A stretch of 64,000 nucleotides of DNA from Arenimonas oryziterrae DSM 21050 = YC6267 (GTDB lineage: Bacteria; Pseudomonadota; Gammaproteobacteria; Xanthomonadales; Xanthomonadaceae). Location of the stretch: assembly GCF_000420545.1 (NCBI RefSeq), contig NZ_ATVD01000001.1, forward strand, positions 310,001 to 374,000, in the 5' to 3' direction. Positions 62,038 to 64,000 of the stretch are shown one piece after another (positions within the stretch are counted from its first letter, which is position 1; each line of letters opens with the position of its first letter). Below the pieces are notes generated by a model, which ran no database searches, was not told where the DNA came from, and was given only the letters and a program-made list of their open reading frames with translations. The translations under genes and the position numbers were made by a program.

Positions 62038-63012
62038 ATGACCAGCGAAACGACTCTCGCCCTGCCCGAACTCGCCGAACACTCGCGCCGCGATGCGCGT
62101 GCCGACCGCCTGTTCCATGGCGTCGTCGCGACCGCGGGCATTTTCGTTCTGGTGGCGCTGATCGGTGCCGCCCTGTCGATGCTGCTCGGCGGCCGCCTCG
62201 CGCTGGAAACGTTCGGCTGGAAATTCTTCACTTCCTCCGACTGGGACGTCGGTGCCGGCCAGTTCGGCGCGCTGGTGCCGATCTACGGCACCCTGGTGAC
62301 CTCGCTGATCGCCATGATGATCGCCGTGCCGATCAGCTTCGGCATCGCGCTGTTTCTCACCGAAGTCGCGCCCGCCTGGTTGCGCACGCCGCTCTCGGCC
62401 GCGATCGAATTGCTCGCGGGCATCCCGTCGATCATCTACGGCATGTGGGGCCTGTTCGTGCTCGGCCCGTATCTGGGCGAAAAGGTCTATCCCTGGCTGG
62501 GCGAGAATCTCGGCCCGCTGCCCGTCATCGGCGCGCTGTTCCAGGGCCCGCCGCTGGGCATCGGTATGCTCGCCGCCGGACTCGTGCTGGCGATCATGGT
62601 CATTCCGTTCATTTCCTCGGTCATGCGCGAAGTGTTCCTGACCGTGCCCACGCGCCTGAAGGAATCGGCGTATGCGCTCGGCTCGACGACCTGGGAAGTG
62701 GCGTGGGACATCGTGCTGCCGTATACGCGTTCGGCGGTGATCGGCGGCATTTTCCTGGGCCTGGGTCGCGCGCTCGGCGAGACGATGGCGGTCACCTTCG
62801 TCATCGGCAACGCCTACCAGCTCAGCGCGGGCCTGCTCGAACCCGGCACATCGATCGCCTCGACCATTGCCAATGAATTCGGCGAAGCGGTCGACCCGTT
62901 GCACAAGTCGTCCCTGCTTGCCCTGGGCTTCGTCCTGTTCCTGCTGACCTTCGTCGTACTCGCGGCGGCTCGCCTCATGCTGGCCCGCCTGCAGCGCCGG
63001 GAGGGCAACTGA
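62038..63012 (+). CDS. pstC: Phosphate ABC transporter permease PstC
   Basis: One of two membrane subunits of the phosphate importer. It has 324 residues with about six membrane helices. The permease signature (EAA loop) is visible in VMREVFLTVPTRLKESAYALGSTTWEVAWDIVLPYT, with the ALGxTxWEV form of PstC. The ATG is chosen; a TTG nine bases upstream is possible. No Shine-Dalgarno is clear. It ends in a TGATG overlap with pstA. Confidence 0.95.
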   Translation: MTSETTLALPELAEHSRRDARADRLFHGVVATAGIFVLVALIGAALSMLLGGRLALETFGWKFFTSSDWDVGAGQFGALVPIYGTLVTSLIAMMIAVPISFGIALFLTEVAPAWLRTPLSAAIELLAGIPSIIYGMWGLFVLGPYLGEKVYPWLGENLGPLPVIGALFQGPPLGIGMLAAGLVLAIMVIPFISSVMREVFLTVPTRLKESAYALGSTTWEVAWDIVLPYTRSAVIGGIFLGLGRALGETMAVTFVIGNAYQLSAGLLEPGTSIASTIANEFGEAVDPLHKSSLLALGFVLFLLTFVVLAAARLMLARLQRREGN

Positions 63013-63872
63013 TGGACGCCGCCACGCAGAATCTCTATCGCTTTCGCCGCTTCAAGAACAGCTTGGCACTCGTGCTCTCGGGTTTCGCGGCGATCTTCGG
63101 CCTGTTCTGGCTGATCTGGATCCTGTGGACCACGCTGAGCCGCGGCATGAGCCACCTCAATCTCGCGCTGTTCACGCAGATGACGCCCGCCGCAGGCGAG
63201 GACGGCGGCATGCTCAACGCCTTCGCCGGCAGCCTCATCATCGGTCTGATGGCGATCGCGATCGGCACGCCGATCGGCATCGCGGCCGGCACCTATCTGT
63301 CCGAGTACGCGCGCAACCGCAAGCTCGGCGAAGCAATCCGCTTCGTCAACGACATCCTGATGTCGGCGCCTTCGATCGTGCTGGGCATGTTCGTCTACAC
63401 CGCAGTCGTGATGCCGATGGGACACGCATCGGCGCTGGCCGGCTCGATCGCCCTGGCCTTCATCGCCCTGCCGGTGATCGTGCGCACGACCGACGAAATG
63501 CTGCGCCTGGTGCCGAGCACGATGCGCGAAGCGGCGCTGTCGCTGGGCATTCCGCAGTGGAAGGTCACCGTGCAGGTGCTGTATCGCGCCGCCCTGCCGG
63601 GTATCGTCACCGGCGTGCTGCTGGCCTTCGCACGCATCAGCGGCGAAACCGCGCCCTTGCTGTTCACCGCGCTCAACAACCAGTACTGGAGCACGGACCT
63701 CATCCAGCCGATGGCCAGCGTGCCGACGGTGATGCTCAGCTTCGCAATGAGTCCGTTCGAAAACTGGAACGGCCTGGCCTGGGCCGGCGCGTTCTGCATG
63801 ACCCTTTTCGTCCTGGCGCTGGGCCTGATCGCCCGCGCCATCCTGCTGCGCAACAAGATGAGCCATGACTGA
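63012..63872 (+). CDS. pstA: Phosphate ABC transporter permease PstA
   Basis: The second membrane subunit of the phosphate importer. It has 286 residues. The EAA-loop equivalent is MLRLVPSTMREAALSLGIPQWKVTVQVLYRAALPGIVTGVL. The GSIALAFIALPVIVRTTDEML segment upstream is typical. It overlaps pstC by one base and pstB by eight, so PstC, PstA and PstB are coupled. Confidence 0.95.
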   Translation: MDAATQNLYRFRRFKNSLALVLSGFAAIFGLFWLIWILWTTLSRGMSHLNLALFTQMTPAAGEDGGMLNAFAGSLIIGLMAIAIGTPIGIAAGTYLSEYARNRKLGEAIRFVNDILMSAPSIVLGMFVYTAVVMPMGHASALAGSIALAFIALPVIVRTTDEMLRLVPSTMREAALSLGIPQWKVTVQVLYRAALPGIVTGVLLAFARISGETAPLLFTALNNQYWSTDLIQPMASVPTVMLSFAMSPFENWNGLAWAGAFCMTLFVLALGLIARAILLRNKMSHD

Positions 63873-64000
63873 CGTGCAGATCGCCCTCGCCCCGAATTTC
63901 GCCGCCGCCAAGACCACGGCGGTCACTCCCGCACCCGCGAAGCTGTCCGCGCGCAACCTGTCGTTCTATTACGACCAGTTCAAGGCGCTCAAGGACATCA
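63865..64000 (+). CDS. pstB: Phosphate ABC transporter ATPase PstB, truncated by window edge
   Basis: The ATPase of the phosphate importer. Only 45 residues are present. The ATG overlaps the pstA stop (ATGACTGA). The start MTDVQIALAPNFAAAKTTAV is a variable N-terminal extension. The conserved ABC start LSARNLSFYYDQFKALKDI is reached at about residue 28. Walker A and the signature lie outside. Confidence 0.9.
   Translation, partial: MTDVQIALAPNFAAAKTTAVTPAPAKLSARNLSFYYDQFKALKDI

Overview
The window is a gene-dense, GC-rich stretch of bacterial chromosome with no mobile element, CRISPR array or phage. Gene content and order point to a gammaproteobacterium of the Xanthomonadales (Lysobacterales). 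The best evidence is a perfect TTAGTAGTAATACTACTAA LexA operator in front of a lexA-recA-recX-alaS-csrA block, which is the operator type of that order. The xanthomonad-like PpiD and the tig-clpP-clpX-lon-hupB-ppiD order agree. Placement below order is not possible from this sequence alone.

Layout. 1-4.4 kb: the 3'-truncated dnaQ, rnhA, a methyltransferase, gloB, mltD and fabI. 4.4-14.4 kb, minus strand: a protein quality-control block (ppiD, hupB, lon, clpX, clpP, tig) with nine tRNA genes, seven of them in one cluster at 13.27-14.35 kb. 14.4-24.8 kb: csrA, alaS, recX, recA, lexA, an FkbM-type methyltransferase and pncC on the minus strand, with mutS and a DUF937 gene divergent. 24.8-31.1 kb: hslR, the ribosomal/tRNA operon rpsP-rimM-trmD-rplS, ffh, a YpjD-type membrane protein and an S41 protease. 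31.1-42.9 kb: radA, small hypotheticals, tRNA-Thr, the isoprenoid/lipoprotein/peptidoglycan set ispH-lspA-ileS-ribF-murJ, rpsT, obgE, rpmA and rplU. 42.9-54 kb: uvrA, a thioesterase, a copper chaperone, a DUF4139 protein, an enoyl-CoA isomerase, a PBP-OmpA fusion, a sulfurtransferase, a CoA Nudix hydrolase, a DUF1289 protein and an FKBP isomerase. 54-59.4 kb: an enoyl-CoA hydratase followed by a tightly overlapped rnfC-rnfD-rnfG-rnfE-nth operon that lacks rnfA and rnfB. 59.4-64 kb: a phosphate-starvation island (OprP/O-type porin, pstS, pstC, pstA and the start of pstB) with PHO-box-like repeats.

How genes work together. Lon, ClpXP, trigger factor and PpiD form the folding and degradation set, and lon carries a sigma32-like promoter. 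LexA and RecA form the SOS switch, with MutS, UvrA, RadA and Nth as repair partners. The outer-membrane porin, PstS and PstCAB form a complete phosphate-uptake route. At least sixteen neighbouring gene pairs overlap as ATGA, TGATG or a slightly longer overlap, which implies extensive translational coupling.

Most of the window is ordinary core genome. The items most worth following are the reduced RNF complex, whose RnfE lacks one of the two membrane iron-sulfur cysteines; a lexA operator that touches the start codon; the PBP-OmpA fusion; and the FkbM gene inserted in the pncC-lexA interval.
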